From: Aureimonas frigidaquae
Lineage (GTDB): Bacteria; Pseudomonadota; Alphaproteobacteria; Rhizobiales; Rhizobiaceae
DNA length: 64,000 bases
Direction of reading: 5' to 3'
Assembly (NCBI RefSeq): GCF_001463905.1
Contig: NZ_BBWR01000012.1
Location: 124,001 to 188,000 of the forward strand
This document shows positions 10,833 to 21,210 of the stretch, piece by piece. Position 1 is the stretch's first letter. Each line of letters starts with the position of its first letter. A model generated the notes under the pieces. That model saw only the letters and a program-made list of their open reading frames with translations, was not told where the DNA came from and made no database searches. A program made the position numbers and the translations under genes.

Positions 10833-11951
10833 TCAGGCCCCGATCTGGATCGGCGTGTCGGGCATCAGCTCCGGGAGCGGCGCGGTGACGACGACGTCGC
10901 CTTCCTCGATTCCGCCGGCCACCTCGACCATGCCGCTTTTCGGAACGTCCGGCGCGATCTCCACCGCCTGGCGCGCCACCGTCCCCTCCACCACTTTCAG
11001 GACATAGGCTCCCGTCACGTCGCGGCGGATAGCGCTTTGCGGCAACAGGATCACCGCCTGGCGCTCGCCGGCCCGCAGGGTCCCTGTCGCGAACATGCCG
11101 CCACGCAGGACGAAATCGGGATTGTCGGTTTCCAGGTAGACGCGCACGGTGCGCGAGCCTTCCACCGCCGTCGGCGCGATCCGCGCCACCCGCGCGTCGA
11201 AGCGCCGGTTTTCCACGCCGTTGACCACGAAATCCGCACTCTGGCCGATATCGATGGCGGCAACGGAACTGGCCGGCACTCCGGCTTCGACCTCCATCAG
11301 CGACAGATCGACCAGGGACAGAAGCTCGGTGTTCTGCGCCACCGACTGGCCGGGCTCGACGCGCCGCTCCGACACGATCCCGTCGAAGGGCGCACGGACC
11401 GTACCATCGGCCAAATTGCGCTCGGCATCGGCCACTTCGGCGTCGAGGCCGCGAAGCTGGGCGGTCAGATTGGCGACATTGGCCTCTGCCTCCAGACGGG
11501 CGGCCTCGGACGAAATGCCGCTCTGGCCGAGCCGGTTGCTGCGCGACAATACCGTCTGGGCAAGCTGGAGCTGCGCCTGGAGCGCATCGCGCGTGGCGCG
11601 GCGGGCCGCGAGCGCGCTTTCCAGGGGCGCCTGGTCGAAGCGCAGGAGCACGTCGCCGGCGGCCACCGCCTGGCCGACCTTCACGTCGATCGTCTCGATC
11701 ATGCCGGACACCTGGGCGGTCATGACCGTGCGGCGGGCCGGCCGCAGTGTGCCGGTGATCCGCAGCTCCCGGGCGACATCCTGCCGCTCGATGCGCTGCA
11801 CCTCGACGGGTGACAGTTCCAGCGGGCGCGCAACTTGCGTGGCCGGCTGCGCCGCGGTGCCCGGCGCCCCGCCACCCAGTGCCAGATAGGCGCCGCCGCC
11901 TGCCAGACCGAGGCACAGGACGAGGACGAACAGGGTGCGTAGACGGGGCAT
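10833..11951 (-). CDS. RND efflux periplasmic adaptor (membrane fusion protein, HlyD/AcrA family)
   Basis: A 372-residue periplasmic adaptor for the pump encoded immediately downstream. The N terminus has one membrane anchor (FVLVLCLGLAGGGAYLALGG). Then come a lipoyl-like half (MIETIDVKVGQAVAAGDVLLRFD), a helical hairpin (about residues 100-160, rich in Ala/Gln/Leu), the second lipoyl half (GTVRAPFDGIVSERRVEPGQSV) and beta-barrel and membrane-proximal parts. An in-frame GTG twelve bases upstream is a possible alternative start; neither has a clear ribosome site. I prefer the ATG because it gives the compact basic-then-hydrophobic N terminus. There is no lipobox. Confidence 0.9.
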   Translation of the reverse strand: MPRLRTLFVLVLCLGLAGGGAYLALGGGAPGTAAQPATQVARPLELSPVEVQRIERQDVARELRITGTLRPARRTVMTAQVSGMIETIDVKVGQAVAAGDVLLRFDQAPLESALAARRATRDALQAQLQLAQTVLSRSNRLGQSGISSEAARLEAEANVANLTAQLRGLDAEVADAERNLADGTVRAPFDGIVSERRVEPGQSVAQNTELLSLVDLSLMEVEAGVPASSVAAIDIGQSADFVVNGVENRRFDARVARIAPTAVEGSRTVRVYLETDNPDFVLRGGMFATGTLRAGERQAVILLPQSAIRRDVTGAYVLKVVEGTVARQAVEIAPDVPKSGMVEVAGGIEEGDVVVTAPLPELMPDTPIQIGA

Positions 11952-12072
11952 TGCGGGCTTCACGCTTGCGGGAACGGGATCGCGCAGCTCATGCCACGCG
12001 ATGATGGTCGATTAAGGGCCACTGCCCTGCGGGGCAAGCGATCGCTGATGGACCTTGCCGCAGATGGTGCCG

Positions 12073-14727
12073 TCAGAGCTCGATTTCCACCCGCCGCACG
12101 GTCATGTCATCCCCCGCCGGGCGCCGCACGAAGCCGAGCTCGCGGGCCAGCGCCAGCATGGACGTGTTTTCGGCCAGGACTTCGGCGAAGACGCGCTTCA
12201 TGCCGCGTGCCCGCGCATAGTCCAGGATCTTGCGCATCAAGGCATGGCCGAGGCCACGCCCCTTCTGGTCCGAGCGGACCATGATGCCGAATTCGCCCTC
12301 CAGCCCCTCGGCATCGGTGATGATCCGCGCCGCGCCGAGAATGTCGCCCGTTCCGGCCTCGCGCGCGACGAAAGCCATTTCCCGGCTGTAGTCGATCTGC
12401 GTCAGCCGCGCCGCGAAGGCGTGGCCGATCTTCTGGATGGGGGCGAAGAAGCGCAGGCGGATATCGTCCGGAGCGCTGCGCGACAGCATATCGATCAGCG
12501 CCCCCTCGTCCTCGGGCCGGATCGGGGCAAGGTCGAAGGCTCGCCCGCCCTTGAGCGTCACGCGCTCTTCCAGCGCCTGCGGATAGGGAAGGATCGCAAA
12601 GCGCGACAGGCCGGCGCCGACGGCCGGTTCGATCATGACCCGCGCGTCGAGCGCCACCACGCCATCGGCATCGACCAGCAGCGGGTTGATGTCCAGCTCC
12701 ACCAGTTCGGGGTGGTTGACCAGCATCTGCGACAGGGTGACCAGCGTGCCCGCCAGCGCGTCGATATTGGCCGGCTCGCGCCCGCCATGGCGGCCGAGCG
12801 CCTGGGAGACGCGCGTGCGGCCGATCATCTCGCGCGCCAGGAGCATGTTGAGCGGCGGCAGCCCCACCGCCCGGTCGCGGATGATTTCGGCCGCGGTGCC
12901 GCCCTGGCCCACCATCAGGACGGGGCCGAAGGTCGGATCCTGCGCAAGGCCGATCAGCATTTCGTGCGCGCCGGCCCGCCGGATCATCCGCTGGATCGAA
13001 AACCCGTCGATCCTTGCATCCGGTCGCAGTTCGGCCACGCGCCGCAGCATATGGCCGGCCGCGTCCTCGACCGCCGAAGCGCCCTCCAGTTCCAGGACGA
13101 CGCCGCCGACATCCGATTTGTGCAGGATGTCGGGCGACAGGATTTTCAGGGCGACCGGGCCGCCGATCCGCTCGGCGATGCGGCCCGCCATGTCCGGGTC
13201 GGGTGCGGTGCCACCGGCCGCGACCGGAATGCCATAGGCCGCCAGGAAGGCGTTGGTTTCCGGCGCGCTGAGCATGCGCCGCTTGGCCGCGAGCGCCGCC
13301 GCCAGTGCGGCATCGGCCGCGGCGCGGTCCACCGGCGTGTCGGCCAGGGCCGGCGGCGTCTGCATCAGCATGTCCTGGTTGTGCCGGTAGGCGACGAGCT
13401 GCATGAAGCCGCGCACGGCCTCGTCCGGCGTATCGTAAGTGGGCACGCCCTTGTCGGCGAAGAGGCGCCGTGACTGGCGTGCCGCCCGCTCCCCCAGCCA
13501 GCAGGTGATGACGGGGCGCCGACGCTCGCCTGCCATCGTGTCGAGCGTGGCGCGGGCGGCCTCCACCCCGTCGGCAATCGCGGTGGGGCAATTCATGACG
13601 AGGACGGCGTCCTGCCCCGGATCCTCCAGAAGGGCGGACAGGGCCGCGGCATAGCGCGCGCCATCGGCCTCACGAAGCATGTCGACCGGATCGCCCGGCA
13701 TCCAGCCCTGCGGCAGGATGCCGGCAAGGCGCGCGCGCGTCTCATCGGACAGTTGGGCGAGCCGCCCGCCATGGCGGCCCACCGCATCGGCTGCCAGCAT
13801 CGCCGCCCCGCCGCCATTGGTCAGGATGGCGAGCCTGTCGCCCCGCGGCCGGATGCCGGAGGCCAACGTCCCCACCGCCTCGAACAGTTCGCGCAGCGTG
13901 GCCACCTGCAGCATGCCCGCGCGGCGGCAGGCCGCGGCAAAGACGTCCGCGCCGCTGGCCAGCGCCGCCATGGGCGTCTGCGCCGGCGATGGCGCACCGC
14001 CACGGTCCGGACCCGCCTTGATGACGACGACGGGCTTGGTCCGGGCGGCCAGCCGCGCGGCAGACATGAATTTCTGCGCCTCGGTGACGGTTTCCACATA
14101 AAGGAGGATCGCCCGCGTCCGAGGGTCGAGCGCCAGATAGTCCAGGAGATCGCCGGTATCCACGTCGCACATGTCGCCGACCGACACGACATGCGAGAAG
14201 CCGATGCCCCGCACATCCGCCCAGTCGAGCACCGCCGTGGCGATGGCGCCCGACTGGCTGACGAAGGCGAGATCGCCGGCCTTGGGCATCAGATGGGCGA
14301 AGCTGGCATTGATGCCCGCATGGGGCGACACGAAGCCGATGCAGTTGGGGCCGACGATGCGCAAAGTGTGCGGGCGCGCGGCCTCCAGGAGGTCCCGGCG
14401 CAACGCGGCATCCTCGAAGCCGGAGGAGATGACGACCGCCGCGCGGCAGCCCTTGGCACCCAGCCGGGCGACGATATCCGGCACGCTCGCCGCCGGCGTG
14501 GCGATGACGGCAAGGTCCGGGGCGGTGGGCAGATCCTCGATCGTGGGATAGGCGACGCTCGAGCGGATCGCCTTTTCATGCGGGTTCACCGGCATGACCG
14601 GCCCCTCGAAGCCGGCCGCGAACAGGTTGCGCGACAGGACCTCCCCCACCGAGCGGTAGCGGTTGCTGGCGCCCACCAGGGCGATGGCGCGCGGCGCGAA
14701 GAGCGCATCGAGATTGCGGGTCGACAT
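12073..14727 (-). CDS. Fused acyl-CoA synthetase (NDP-forming)-like / GNAT acetyltransferase (Pat type)
   Basis: An 884-residue protein with the architecture of Salmonella Pat/YfiQ-type protein acetyltransferases. In order: a CoA-binding Rossmann domain (LFAPRAIALVGASNRYRSVG), succinyl-CoA-ligase-like domains (IVGPNCIGFVSPHAG; AILTNGGGAAMLAADAV), an ATP-grasp region (VALKILSPDILHKSDVGGV) and, from about residue 720, a GNAT domain with RSDQKGRGLGHALMRKIL as the acetyl-CoA loop. It probably acetylates lysines of metabolic enzymes such as acetyl-CoA synthetase. The start ten codons inside the open frame (MSTRNLDALF) matches where the family begins. It stands alone between oppositely oriented or distant genes. 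Confidence 0.88.
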   Translation of the reverse strand: MSTRNLDALFAPRAIALVGASNRYRSVGEVLSRNLFAAGFEGPVMPVNPHEKAIRSSVAYPTIEDLPTAPDLAVIATPAASVPDIVARLGAKGCRAAVVISSGFEDAALRRDLLEAARPHTLRIVGPNCIGFVSPHAGINASFAHLMPKAGDLAFVSQSGAIATAVLDWADVRGIGFSHVVSVGDMCDVDTGDLLDYLALDPRTRAILLYVETVTEAQKFMSAARLAARTKPVVVIKAGPDRGGAPSPAQTPMAALASGADVFAAACRRAGMLQVATLRELFEAVGTLASGIRPRGDRLAILTNGGGAAMLAADAVGRHGGRLAQLSDETRARLAGILPQGWMPGDPVDMLREADGARYAAALSALLEDPGQDAVLVMNCPTAIADGVEAARATLDTMAGERRRPVITCWLGERAARQSRRLFADKGVPTYDTPDEAVRGFMQLVAYRHNQDMLMQTPPALADTPVDRAAADAALAAALAAKRRMLSAPETNAFLAAYGIPVAAGGTAPDPDMAGRIAERIGGPVALKILSPDILHKSDVGGVVLELEGASAVEDAAGHMLRRVAELRPDARIDGFSIQRMIRRAGAHEMLIGLAQDPTFGPVLMVGQGGTAAEIIRDRAVGLPPLNMLLAREMIGRTRVSQALGRHGGREPANIDALAGTLVTLSQMLVNHPELVELDINPLLVDADGVVALDARVMIEPAVGAGLSRFAILPYPQALEERVTLKGGRAFDLAPIRPEDEGALIDMLSRSAPDDIRLRFFAPIQKIGHAFAARLTQIDYSREMAFVAREAGTGDILGAARIITDAEGLEGEFGIMVRSDQKGRGLGHALMRKILDYARARGMKRVFAEVLAENTSMLALARELGFVRRPAGDDMTVRRVEIEL

Positions 14728-14861
14728 GGTCGGGCTGCCTTTCGGGACCGGTCGCATTCGGACCCGGCCAGACTAGCCACCGCATGCCGGCAGGAAAACC
14801 CGTGCTGACCTTTGGCGGGTTTGAAGCTAGGGTTGTATCGTTGAAGACATCGGATGACCCC

Positions 14862-15791
14862 ATGACGCACAGCCCGTTGCACCACGTTTCGATCATCGCC
14901 GGCCAGGCCCGGCAGAACCTTGCCTTCTACACCGAGATTCTCGGCATGCGCCTGGTCAAGCGGACGGTCAATTACGACGATCCGACGAGCTACCACCTCT
15001 ATTATGGCGATGCGGTCGGCAGTCCCGGAAGCCTGATCACCTTCTTTCCCTGGGAGCATGTCGCACCCGGCAGGCTGGGCGTCGGCGAAACGCAGGAAAC
15101 GGTCCTATCCGTGCCCGAGGAATCGCTCGGCTTCTGGCTGCACCGCTTTCTGGAAAAGGGCGTCGTCCACGACAGTATCGAAAAGCGCTTCGGGCAATCC
15201 GTCCTGCCCTTCCGCGATGTCCACGGAACCCGCCTGGCGCTGGCGAGCGTTCCCGGAAACGGCGCCGTGCCGGCCTGGGAAGGCTCCCCGATCGGCGCCG
15301 AACACGCGATCCGCGGCCTCCACAGCGTCAGCCTGCTTCTGGAAGAGGCGGAACCCACGGCCCGCATCCTGACGGAGGTTTTCGGCTATGAGCGGGGGCC
15401 GAGCGAAGCTTCGACCACGCGCTACGCCCTGCCCGGAAGCCCGGCCGGCGGCATCGTCGACCTGCGGGCCGTCGGCGGGTTCCTCAAGCCGCGATCGGGC
15501 GGCGGGACGGTCCATCACATCGCCTTCCGGGCGCGGGACGGTGCGGAACAGGCCGCCATGGCGGAGGCTCTGAAGCGCGATTTCGGCCTGGAGCCGACCG
15601 AGCTGCGGGAGCGCAACTACTTCCAGTCCATTTACGTGCGCGAACCGGGGCATGTCCTCTTCGAGATCGCGACGGACGGGCCCGGTTTCACCGTGGACGA
15701 AACCGTCGACATGCTCGGAACCCGCCTCATGCTGCCGGACAATTTCGAGCCGATGCGCGCCGAGATCGAGGCGGCCCTCCCCGAACTCTGA
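14862..15791 (+). CDS. Ring-cleaving dioxygenase, VOC/glyoxalase family
   Basis: A 309-residue protein with two vicinal-oxygen-chelate modules of the kind found in MhqO/MhqA-type hydroquinone dioxygenases. The first begins LHHVSIIAGQARQNLAFYTEILGMRLVKRTVN, with the metal-ligand histidine in LHHV; the second begins around AIRGLHSVSLLLEE. HHIAFRARDGAEQ and HVLFEIATDGPGF supply the further histidine and glutamate ligands. It probably opens an aromatic ring or detoxifies a quinone-derived compound using Fe(II). The ATG with MTHSPLHH is preferred over a longer frame because the family begins right at the first module. The gene has no operon partner; the next gene is convergent. Confidence 0.85.
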   Translation: MTHSPLHHVSIIAGQARQNLAFYTEILGMRLVKRTVNYDDPTSYHLYYGDAVGSPGSLITFFPWEHVAPGRLGVGETQETVLSVPEESLGFWLHRFLEKGVVHDSIEKRFGQSVLPFRDVHGTRLALASVPGNGAVPAWEGSPIGAEHAIRGLHSVSLLLEEAEPTARILTEVFGYERGPSEASTTRYALPGSPAGGIVDLRAVGGFLKPRSGGGTVHHIAFRARDGAEQAAMAEALKRDFGLEPTELRERNYFQSIYVREPGHVLFEIATDGPGFTVDETVDMLGTRLMLPDNFEPMRAEIEAALPEL

Positions 15792-15801
15792 CCTCCGCGC
15801 T

Positions 15802-17007
15802 TCAGCGCTTGCGGCCGACACGCGGATGTTCGGGGCGAAAGCCCATGCCGATCAGCCGGCCGGACAGATGCGCCAGGACAGGCCAGCGCGCGATCCGGCG
15901 TAAAAACCCCGGCGGCCCGGCGCCGGGGCCCTTCGCCCGCCGGCGGCTCGCGCCTTTCTGCATCATGAGCTGCACGCGCTGTGTGGCCCGCGTCGGGAAG
16001 CTGCGGCGCGCCTGCACGGCCGCCAGGTGCTTATCCTTCAGGCGCCCGTCCCGCAGCGGGCCGGACAGGATGTTGGCGGCCGCCACGGCGTCCTGGATGG
16101 CAAGATTGACCCCGACGCCGCCGATCGGCGACATGGCATGCGCGGCATCGCCGATGCACAGGAGGCCCGGCCGCCACCAGCGATCCAGCCTGTCGATGCG
16201 CACGCTGAGCAGGTGGACATCGTCCCAGCTCGTGACCTCCGCCAGCCGCTCGGGCGGCAGGGGCGACAGACGCGCCACAGCGGCGCGGAAGGCTTCCAGC
16301 CCGGCGGCGCGGTGATCCTCGAAACTGCCCTTGCGCACGATGAAGCCGCACTGCCAGTAATCGCCGCGATCGATCAGGACGAGCCCCTGCTGCGGCCCGG
16401 CATGGCCCATGGCCTGCGCGGGATCTCCCGGCTGGTGGGACAGGCGGAACCACAGGACATCGCTCGGCGCGCCGAAGGACTGTGCGCTCAGGCCGGCCTG
16501 GGCGCGCAGGGCGCCGTTGCGCCCCTGCGCCACGACGGTCAGCGGCGCCCGGAACTCCGCCGCCTCGCCCGCACAGAGCGCGCGGACCCCGACCACGCGA
16601 TCACCATCCAGGACAAGCTCCCCGGCCTCCGCCTGCATGATCAGCCGGAAACCTGGCAGGGCCCTCGCCTCGCGGCTGAGGAAATCGAGGAAGTCCCATT
16701 GCGGCATGAAGGCGATGAACCGGTCCTCGACCGGCAGCTTCGAGAAATCGGCCACGGTAAAGGACTTGCCGCCGATCTCGGCCGTCAGGCGCTCCGCCCG
16801 CGTATGCGGCAATGCCAGGAGCCCGTCGATCAGCCCCAGTTCGCGCATGAGCTGCAGGGTGGAGGGGTGGATGGTGTCACCCCGGAAGTCGCGCAGGAAA
16901 TCGGCATGTTTTTCGAGCACGGTCACCCGCACCCCGGCCCGCGCCAGGAGGTAGCCGAGCATCAGCCCGGCCGGCCCTCCCCCCGCGACGATGCATTGCT
17001 GGTCCAT
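15802..17007 (-). CDS. FAD-dependent monooxygenase (UbiH/PheA-type)
   Basis: A 401-residue flavoprotein hydroxylase of the group A aromatic monooxygenase superfamily. The N terminus has the dinucleotide-binding motif CIVAGGGPAGLMLGYLLARAG with the acidic end VLEKHADF. The second FAD motif is LLCIGDAAHAMSPIGGVGVNL near residue 290. The conserved DG-type stretch in the middle is less typical (VVAQGRNGALRAQAG). It would use NAD(P)H and oxygen to hydroxylate an aromatic or similar substrate. It ends ten bases from the convergent dioxygenase stop and lies 21 bases downstream of the acyl-CoA carboxylase beta gene's end of the strand, so the neighbourhood hints at aromatic or acyl-CoA breakdown. Confidence 0.88.
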   Translation of the reverse strand: MDQQCIVAGGGPAGLMLGYLLARAGVRVTVLEKHADFLRDFRGDTIHPSTLQLMRELGLIDGLLALPHTRAERLTAEIGGKSFTVADFSKLPVEDRFIAFMPQWDFLDFLSREARALPGFRLIMQAEAGELVLDGDRVVGVRALCAGEAAEFRAPLTVVAQGRNGALRAQAGLSAQSFGAPSDVLWFRLSHQPGDPAQAMGHAGPQQGLVLIDRGDYWQCGFIVRKGSFEDHRAAGLEAFRAAVARLSPLPPERLAEVTSWDDVHLLSVRIDRLDRWWRPGLLCIGDAAHAMSPIGGVGVNLAIQDAVAAANILSGPLRDGRLKDKHLAAVQARRSFPTRATQRVQLMMQKGASRRRAKGPGAGPPGFLRRIARWPVLAHLSGRLIGMGFRPEHPRVGRKR

Positions 17008-17028
17008 GCCATGTCCTTCCGAAGGCGC

Positions 17029-18561
17029 TCAGAGCGGTATGTTGTCGTGCTTGCGCCACCGTGTTTCGGTCTGCTTGCCGCGCAGCATGGCGAAGGCGCG
17101 CACCACGCGGCGGCGGGTCGAATGCGGCATGATCACCTCGTCGATGAAGCCGCGTTCGGCCGCCACGAAGGGGTTGGCGAACCGCGCCTCATATTCCCTT
17201 GTGCGGGCGGCGATGGCGTCGGGGTCCGCCAGTTCGGAGCGGTACAGGATTTCCGCTGCGCCCTTGGCGCCCATCACCGCGATCTCCGCCGTCGGCCAGG
17301 CATAGTTCACATCCGCGCCGATATGCTTGGATGCCATGACGTCGTAGGCGCCGCCATAGGCCTTGCGCGTGATCACCGTGACCATGGGCACCGTCGCCTC
17401 GCTATAGGCGAAGAGCAGCTTGGCCCCGTGCTTGATCACCCCGCCATGCTCCTGCGCCGTCCCGGGCAGGAAGCCGGGCACATCGACCAGGGTCAGGATG
17501 GGAATGGAGAACGCGTCGCAGAACCGCACGAAGCGCGCGGCCTTGCGCGAGGAATCGATGTCGAGGCAGCCGGCCAGCACGAGCGGCTGGTTGGCCACGA
17601 CCCCCACCGTCTGCCCGTCCAGCCGGATCAGGCCGATCAGGATGTTGCCGGCAAAATCGGCCTGCAGCTCGAAGAAATCGCCGTCATCGGCCAGCGCCAG
17701 CACGAGTTCGCGCATATCGTAGGGGCGGGCGGCGCTGTCGGGAACGAGCGTGTCCAGCCGCATGTCCAGCCGCGCCGGATCGTCAAAGCTCGGGCGCTGC
17801 GGCACTGGCTGGCGGTTGTTGAGCGGCAGGAAGTCGAAGAAGCGGCGTGCCGCCTCCAGCGCCTCCACATCGTTCTCGAAGGCGGCATCGGCAACCGAGG
17901 AAATACGGGTGTGCGTGCCGGCGCCGCCCAGAGCCTCGGCGGTCACGCTTTCGTTCGTCACCGTCTTTACGACGTCCGGCCCGGTCACGAACATGTAGGA
18001 GGAATCGCGCACCATGAAGATGAAGTCCGTCATGGCCGGCGAGTAGACGGCGCCGCCTGCGCAAGGCCCCATGACCAAGGACAGCTGCGGCACGATGCCG
18101 GAGGCCTCCGCGTTGCGGCGGAACACCTCGGCATAGCCGGCGAGCGAGGCCACCCCCTCCTGGATCCGCGCACCGCCGGAATCGTTCAGCCCGATAACCG
18201 GCGCTCCGTTGCGCACGGCCATGTCCATGATCTTGCAGATCTTCTGGGCGTGCGTCTCGGACAGGGAGCCGCCGAGCACGGTAAAGTCCTGCGAGAAGAC
18301 ATAGACGAGGCGGCCGTTGATGGTGCCCCAGCCGGTCACCACGCCATCGCCCGGCACCTTGGACTGCGCCATGCCGAAATCGGTCGCGCGGTGGGTGACA
18401 TACATGTCGAACTCTTCGAAGGAGTCCGGGTCCAGGAGGACGTCCAGCCTTTCGCGCGCGGTCAGCTTTCCCTTGGCATGCTGGGCCGCGACGCGCCGCG
18501 CGCCGCCGCCCGAGCGGGCCTGGGCCCGCCGCTCCTCCAATTGCTCCAGCACCGCGCGCAT
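17029..18561 (-). CDS. Acyl-CoA carboxylase beta (carboxyltransferase) subunit, PccB-like
   Basis: A 510-residue biotin-dependent carboxyltransferase that moves CO2 from biotin to an acyl-CoA, most likely propionyl-CoA. Clear family stretches are [76 protein letters not shown] and [17 protein letters not shown]. The start is the ATG behind a very strong GGGGAGGAGG site; the open frame continues far upstream antisense to other genes but that is not coding. The biotin carboxylase/carrier subunit (PccA) and methylmalonyl-CoA genes are not in the window, so this subunit is separated from its usual partner. Confidence 0.93.
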   Translation of the reverse strand: MRAVLEQLEERRAQARSGGGARRVAAQHAKGKLTARERLDVLLDPDSFEEFDMYVTHRATDFGMAQSKVPGDGVVTGWGTINGRLVYVFSQDFTVLGGSLSETHAQKICKIMDMAVRNGAPVIGLNDSGGARIQEGVASLAGYAEVFRRNAEASGIVPQLSLVMGPCAGGAVYSPAMTDFIFMVRDSSYMFVTGPDVVKTVTNESVTAEALGGAGTHTRISSVADAAFENDVEALEAARRFFDFLPLNNRQPVPQRPSFDDPARLDMRLDTLVPDSAARPYDMRELVLALADDGDFFELQADFAGNILIGLIRLDGQTVGVVANQPLVLAGCLDIDSSRKAARFVRFCDAFSIPILTLVDVPGFLPGTAQEHGGVIKHGAKLLFAYSEATVPMVTVITRKAYGGAYDVMASKHIGADVNYAWPTAEIAVMGAKGAAEILYRSELADPDAIAARTREYEARFANPFVAAERGFIDEVIMPHSTRRRVVRAFAMLRGKQTETRWRKHDNIPL

Positions 18562-18708
18562 CCGGCCTCCTCCCCTGCAAGCTTGTCGATCCCTGGGTGT
18601 AATGGCAGCGCGGCGGCTTTTCAAACGCGCGGGTGACAGCCGGCTCTTGCAGGCCGTGCCGGCTTGCCTATGCTGCGCCGGGAGCCTTGAGGGCCAGAGA
18701 GAGGCGCG

Positions 18709-20370
18709 ATGACGCAACAGAATGGCCGGACATGGCGCGCTTACCTCCCCGCACTGGCGACGCCGGGCATTCTTCTGGGCCTTCTCTTCTTTGCGGCATC
18801 CCTGACGCCGAGCCTTCTGCCGCGCGGCATCGTGGTGCAGGGCAGCCTTTCCGGCGCATCCTTTGCGGCGGGCTATGCGCTCGGCGTCTTCCTGCGCTGG
18901 CTCTGGATGTACATGCAGCTTCCCATGCCGGGCGAAAAGCGGGCCCGGCACCTGCGCCTGGCAAGCCTGACCATGGCGCTGCCGATCCTTGCCCTGTGCC
19001 TGTGGAAGGCCGCCGAATGGCAGGATGCGATCCGCCGCGCCATGGGCCTCGATCCGCTGGACACCGCCCATCCGTTGAGCGTCGGCCTGATCGCCCTCGG
19101 CGTCTTTCTGGCGCTTCTGGCGGTGGCCCGGCTGTTCCGCGTGGTGGCGCGCGCCCTGTCGACGCGCATGAAGCGGATTGTTCCGCCCCGGATCGCCCAG
19201 GTGCTCGCGACGGGGGTGACGCTCTTCCTGTTCTGGTCGCTGATCGACGGGGTGGTCTTCCACCAGGCCCTGCGCATCGCCGACAGCTCCTTCCGCGAAC
19301 TCGACGCCCATATCGATTCCGACATGCCGCCGCCGCAGGACCCGTTGCAGACGGGCAGCGCCCAGTCCCTCATTTCCTGGGAAAGCCTCGGCGCGCGGGG
19401 GCGTGAATTCATCGCCGGCGGTCCACGCGGGCCACAGATCGGCGCCTTCTTCGACACCCCGGCGCTGGAGCCGCTGCGCGTCTATGTGGGGCTGAACTCG
19501 CGCGAGACGGTCGACGAGCGGGCCGACCTCGCCTTGCAGGAAATGCTGCGCGTCGGCGCCTTCGAACGCTCCGCCCTGGTGGTGATCGTGCCGACGGGGA
19601 CCGGCTGGATCGATCCGGCCGGCATGGACACACTGGAATATCTGATGCGCGGCGACGTGGCCTCCGTCGCCCTGCAATATTCCTACCTGACGAGCTGGCT
19701 GTCCCTCATGGTCGAGCCCGGCTATGGGGCCGAAGCCGGACGCGCCCTGTTCAAGCGCGTCTATGCGCACTGGACGGGCCTGCCGCGCGATTCCCGGCCC
19801 CGGCTCTATCTCTACGGCCTCAGCCTCGGCGCCATGAACTCCGAACTCTCCACCGATCTCTACGAGGTGGTGGCCGATCCCTTCCAAGGCGCGCTCTGGT
19901 CCGGCCCGCCCTTCACCAGCGCGACCTGGCGCATGGCGACTGACGAGCGCGTGCCCGGCACGCCGGAATGGCTGCCGCGCTTCCGCGACGGCGCCATCAT
20001 CCGTTTCACCGCGCAGGGCAACAATCTTGCGGCCGCCAGCGCCCCTTGGGGGCCGATCCGGATCGTCTATCTGCAATATGCGAGCGATCCGGTGACCTTC
20101 TTCTCGCCCTCCAGCTTCTACCGGGAGCCGGACTGGATGAAGGGGCAGCGCGGACCCGATGTCAGCACCGCGCTGCGCTGGTTCCCGATCATCACCGGCC
20201 TGCAACTGGCCGCCGACATGATGATCGCCACGACAGCGCCGCTGGGCCACGGCCATCTCTATGCGCCCGAGCACTATATCGACGCCTGGATCGCCGTGAC
20301 CGACCCGCCGGCGCTCGCCGATGGGGAGCTGGAGCGGCTCAAATCCGTCTTCGCCCAGCGCTTCCGCTAG
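18709..20370 (+). CDS. Membrane-anchored alpha/beta-hydrolase family protein (DUF2319 type)
   Basis: A 553-residue protein with an N-terminal membrane domain and a C-terminal hydrolase-like domain. About residues 15-190 contain four to five hydrophobic spans (for example [20 protein letters not shown] and [20 protein letters not shown]). The C-terminal part begins with [22 protein letters not shown] and carries a nucleophile elbow [10 protein letters not shown] (G-x-S-x-G). I recognise the two-part Abhydrolase_9 family, whose biochemical role is not established. The catalytic acid and histidine are not certain by eye; [11 protein letters not shown] near the C terminus is a candidate for the histidine. 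It stands alone ahead of a FAH-family gene 30 bases downstream. Confidence 0.85.
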   Translation: MTQQNGRTWRAYLPALATPGILLGLLFFAASLTPSLLPRGIVVQGSLSGASFAAGYALGVFLRWLWMYMQLPMPGEKRARHLRLASLTMALPILALCLWKAAEWQDAIRRAMGLDPLDTAHPLSVGLIALGVFLALLAVARLFRVVARALSTRMKRIVPPRIAQVLATGVTLFLFWSLIDGVVFHQALRIADSSFRELDAHIDSDMPPPQDPLQTGSAQSLISWESLGARGREFIAGGPRGPQIGAFFDTPALEPLRVYVGLNSRETVDERADLALQEMLRVGAFERSALVVIVPTGTGWIDPAGMDTLEYLMRGDVASVALQYSYLTSWLSLMVEPGYGAEAGRALFKRVYAHWTGLPRDSRPRLYLYGLSLGAMNSELSTDLYEVVADPFQGALWSGPPFTSATWRMATDERVPGTPEWLPRFRDGAIIRFTAQGNNLAAASAPWGPIRIVYLQYASDPVTFFSPSSFYREPDWMKGQRGPDVSTALRWFPIITGLQLAADMMIATTAPLGHGHLYAPEHYIDAWIAVTDPPALADGELERLKSVFAQRFR

Positions 20371-20400
20371 TCGCAACCCTTGCCGCCAAGAGACACCGCC

Positions 20401-21096
20401 ATGACCGATCAACGCTTCGTCTTCGCCCCCGCGCCCGTGCCGAGCCTTCCCGTCACCGGGCGCGCCGAGCGCTTCCCGGTGCATCGCATCTATTGCGTCG
20501 GCCGCAACTTCGCCGACCATGCGCGGGAAATGGGCCACGATCCCGACCGCGAACCGCCCTTCTTCTTCCAGAAGAACCCGGACAACCTCCTGGAGTCGGG
20601 GACAGCGTTTCCCTACCCGCCCGCGTCCAGGGACGTGCATCACGAGATCGAGCTCGTCGTGGCGCTTGGACGGGGCGGCGTGGACATCGCGCCGGCAGAG
20701 GCGATGTCGCATGTGTTCGGCTATGCCGTCGGGCTGGACATGACGCGGCGTGACCTGCAGGGCGCGGCCAAGGCGGCCGGCCGCCCGTGGGAGGTCGGAA
20801 AGGCGTTCGAAGCCTCCGCCCCCTGCTCGGCCATCCTGCCGGTCGATGCCGCCGGCCCGCTGGACGGGCGGCGGATCCATCTCAGCGTCAATGGCGCAAC
20901 CCGCCAGGACGGGACGCTGGACCAGATGATCTGGACCGTTTCGGAAATGATCTCGATCCTGTCCGGGCTGTTCACGCTCAAGGCCGGCGACCTCATCTTC
21001 GCCGGCACGCCGGCCGGCGTCGGGCCGGTGGAGAAAGGCGATGTCCTGGTCGGACAGGTCGAGGGGATCGGGAGCGTGGAAACGCGGGTCGCCTGA
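20401..21096 (+). CDS. Fumarylacetoacetate hydrolase (FAH) family protein
   Basis: A 231-residue single-domain FAH protein. It shows the family's metal site: [14 protein letters not shown] holds two acidic ligands, and [15 protein letters not shown] a third. [15 protein letters not shown] is the characteristic C-terminal loop. The N-terminal [17 protein letters not shown] with [11 protein letters not shown] is like fumarylpyruvate hydrolases (NagK) and acylpyruvases, so hydrolysis of an acylpyruvate such as fumarylpyruvate or acetylpyruvate is likely. The ATG at the seventh codon of the open frame fits the family start. It follows the membrane hydrolase gene closely and ends eleven bases before the iron-responsive-like motif of the next cluster. 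Confidence 0.9.
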   Translation: MTDQRFVFAPAPVPSLPVTGRAERFPVHRIYCVGRNFADHAREMGHDPDREPPFFFQKNPDNLLESGTAFPYPPASRDVHHEIELVVALGRGGVDIAPAEAMSHVFGYAVGLDMTRRDLQGAAKAAGRPWEVGKAFEASAPCSAILPVDAAGPLDGRRIHLSVNGATRQDGTLDQMIWTVSEMISILSGLFTLKAGDLIFAGTPAGVGPVEKGDVLVGQVEGIGSVETRVA

Positions 21097-21106
21097 CCTT
21101 CTGCAG

Positions 21107-21123
21107 TTTGGAAAAGTTCTATA
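21107..21123 (+). promoter_or_regulatory. Irr-box (iron control element)-like site
   Basis: TTTGGAAAAGTTCTATA matches the rhizobial iron-control element TTTAGAA-N3-TTCTAAA at 12 of 14 defined positions. It lies about 90 bases upstream of the imelysin gene that opens the iron cluster, in an AT-rich stretch, and a TTGACA follows at 21135-21140. The match was found by eye; binding by Irr is an inference from the motif and the gene content. Confidence 0.5.
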
Positions 21124-21210
21124 TTTATGAGGAATTGACACAAGTTTGTGATTGCGTCATGAGCAAGCCAGCGGGGTGGTCCCGGTGGACGCCCGTGGAG
21201 GGTTCAACTC

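Noticed and set aside
7695-11813. Very long plus-strand open frame of 1372 codons opposite the RND genes
   Set aside because: It is the antisense shadow of the RND pump and adaptor; its translation is rich in His/Arg/Asp/Gly with no domains, typical for a reverse frame of high-GC genes.
18562-21141. Continuous minus-strand frame extending the PccB-like gene upstream by 860 codons
   Set aside because: The extension runs antisense to the membrane hydrolase and FAH genes, has a low-complexity translation, and the true start has a strong GGGGAGGAGG site.
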